Below are positions 63,346 to 64,000 of a DNA stretch of 64,000 bases, in pieces (the first letter of the stretch is position 1; the number at the start of each line of letters is the position of its first letter). The notes beneath the pieces are model-generated. The model did not search any database. It saw nothing but the letters and a program-made list of their open reading frames with translations, and was not told the DNA's origin. The position numbers were made by a program, and so were the translations under genes. The stretch is from NCBI RefSeq assembly GCF_019175285.1, contig NC_056528.1, positions 20,271,657 through 20,335,656 of the forward strand. Reading direction: 5' to 3'. Origin of the DNA: Sceloporus undulatus (taxonomy: Eukaryota; Chordata; Lepidosauria; Squamata; Phrynosomatidae).

Positions 63346-63349
63346 ACAT

Positions 63350-63750
63350 GTCTTGTTGTTTGGTGTCTTCAAGTCATTTCCAGATTGTGGTGACCCTAGG
63401 ATGGACCTATCATGGGCTTTTCTCGGCAAGAATTGTTCATAGAATCCCAGAGTTGGAAGAGACCCCGAGGGCCATCAGTTCAACCCCATTCTGCCAGGCA
63501 GGAAGACACAATGAAAGCACTCCGGATAGATGACCTCAGTATAAAAAACCCAAAAGAAGGAGACTCCACCACTCTCTGAGGCAGCATCTTCCACTGTCAA
63601 ACAGGCTATTGCAATTCTTTGGAGGTTTTTAAACAGAGGACGAATGGTCATCTGTCTCAAGGAAGCTTTGGTTGTGTCTTCCTGCATGGCAGGGGGTTGG
63701 AGTGGATGGCCCTTGCAGCCTCTTCCAACTCTATGATTCTATGGCTTTAT
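63350..63750. mobile_element. SINE tail cut by CR1, with CR1 copies head to head
   Basis: 63350-63432 is a reverse SINE tail ('gtcttcaagtcatttccaga', 'ttctcggcaagaattgttca'). 63433-63605 is a reverse CR1 end ('atagaatcccagagttggaa'). 63606-63752 is a direct CR1 end ('ggaggtttttaaacagagga', 'tctatgattctatggc'). Confidence 0.8.
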
Positions 63751-64000
63751 GGCTTGCACCACCAGCAGCAACGCCAGTCAGTACAATGGGAGGGTGTGAG
63801 TTGTAAGCATCCACCCATCATTGCAATGGAGGGCTCCAGATCCTCTGGGAATATCCAGAGCAAAAGGTAAGGTACTTTCACCAATTTTAAGAGTGATATG
63901 CTGTGCATTCAATGCTGAATTAGTTTGATATTGTCAGAATGGTTCACAACAGACCTGTAGATTGGGCCCTGCATCATCAGGACTACTCGCTATGGGAACT

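Overview
The window looks like a lizard (squamate) genomic segment. The evidence is three vertebrate genes with vertebrate introns plus a squamate-type repeat load: tRNA-derived Sauria-type SINEs with a BovB-like tail, 5S rRNA-derived SINEs with a similar tail, many CR1 LINE 3' ends in (ATTCTATG)n, a BovB/RTE fragment, a SPIN-type hAT element and abundant palindromic MITEs. Species cannot be named; an iguanian lizard is a guess. A 100-N assembly gap lies at 33490-33589.

Three host genes are supported. (1) PRRX2, minus strand: only coding exon 1 (8574-8874) is here, in a CpG island. Everything left of it is intron 1; the homeobox exons should lie beyond the left edge. (2) ASB6, plus strand: six coding exons between 36872 and 43897 join in frame to a 420-residue ankyrin/SOCS-box protein, with a poly(A) signal at 44688. 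(3) NTMT1, minus strand: three coding exons between 46853 and 49951 join in frame to a 223-residue N-terminal protein methyltransferase, with a predicted noncoding first exon near 51.52-51.75 kb. As I recall the human 9q34.11 map, NTMT1, ASB6 and PRRX2 are neighbours there in the same relative orientation (the window is inverted), so synteny supports all three calls. The genes are syntenic neighbours, not a functional pathway.

Layout: 1-8.5 kb, PRRX2 intron 1 (repeats, a SPIN element, a CpG-rich candidate regulatory block at 5.94-6.35 kb, several minisatellites); 8.5-10.2 kb, PRRX2 exon 1, GA-rich promoter flank and a degenerate minisatellite; 10.2-36.8 kb, PRRX2-ASB6 intergenic DNA, a SINE/LINE/MITE mosaic around several repeat-free candidate regulatory blocks; 36.9-44.7 kb ASB6; 44.7-46.8 kb tail-to-tail spacer; 46.85-51.8 kb NTMT1; 51.85-56.3 kb, a tandem repeat array at the NTMT1 promoter split by a 3.5-kb nearly intact CR1 element; 56.3-64 kb, intergenic repeats.

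I found no tRNA or rRNA genes, CRISPR arrays or novel multi-gene system. The most interesting items are the CR1 insertion into the NTMT1 promoter-side array, the CpG-rich intronic block with a paired-homeodomain palindrome, the 47-bp perfect hairpin next to the PRRX2 donor, the SPIN copy with an exact target duplication, the minisatellite grown from a transposon end, and the duplicated sequence around the assembly gap. Repeat family names were assigned by eye, without a library search; repeat boundaries are usually good to about 10-20 bases.
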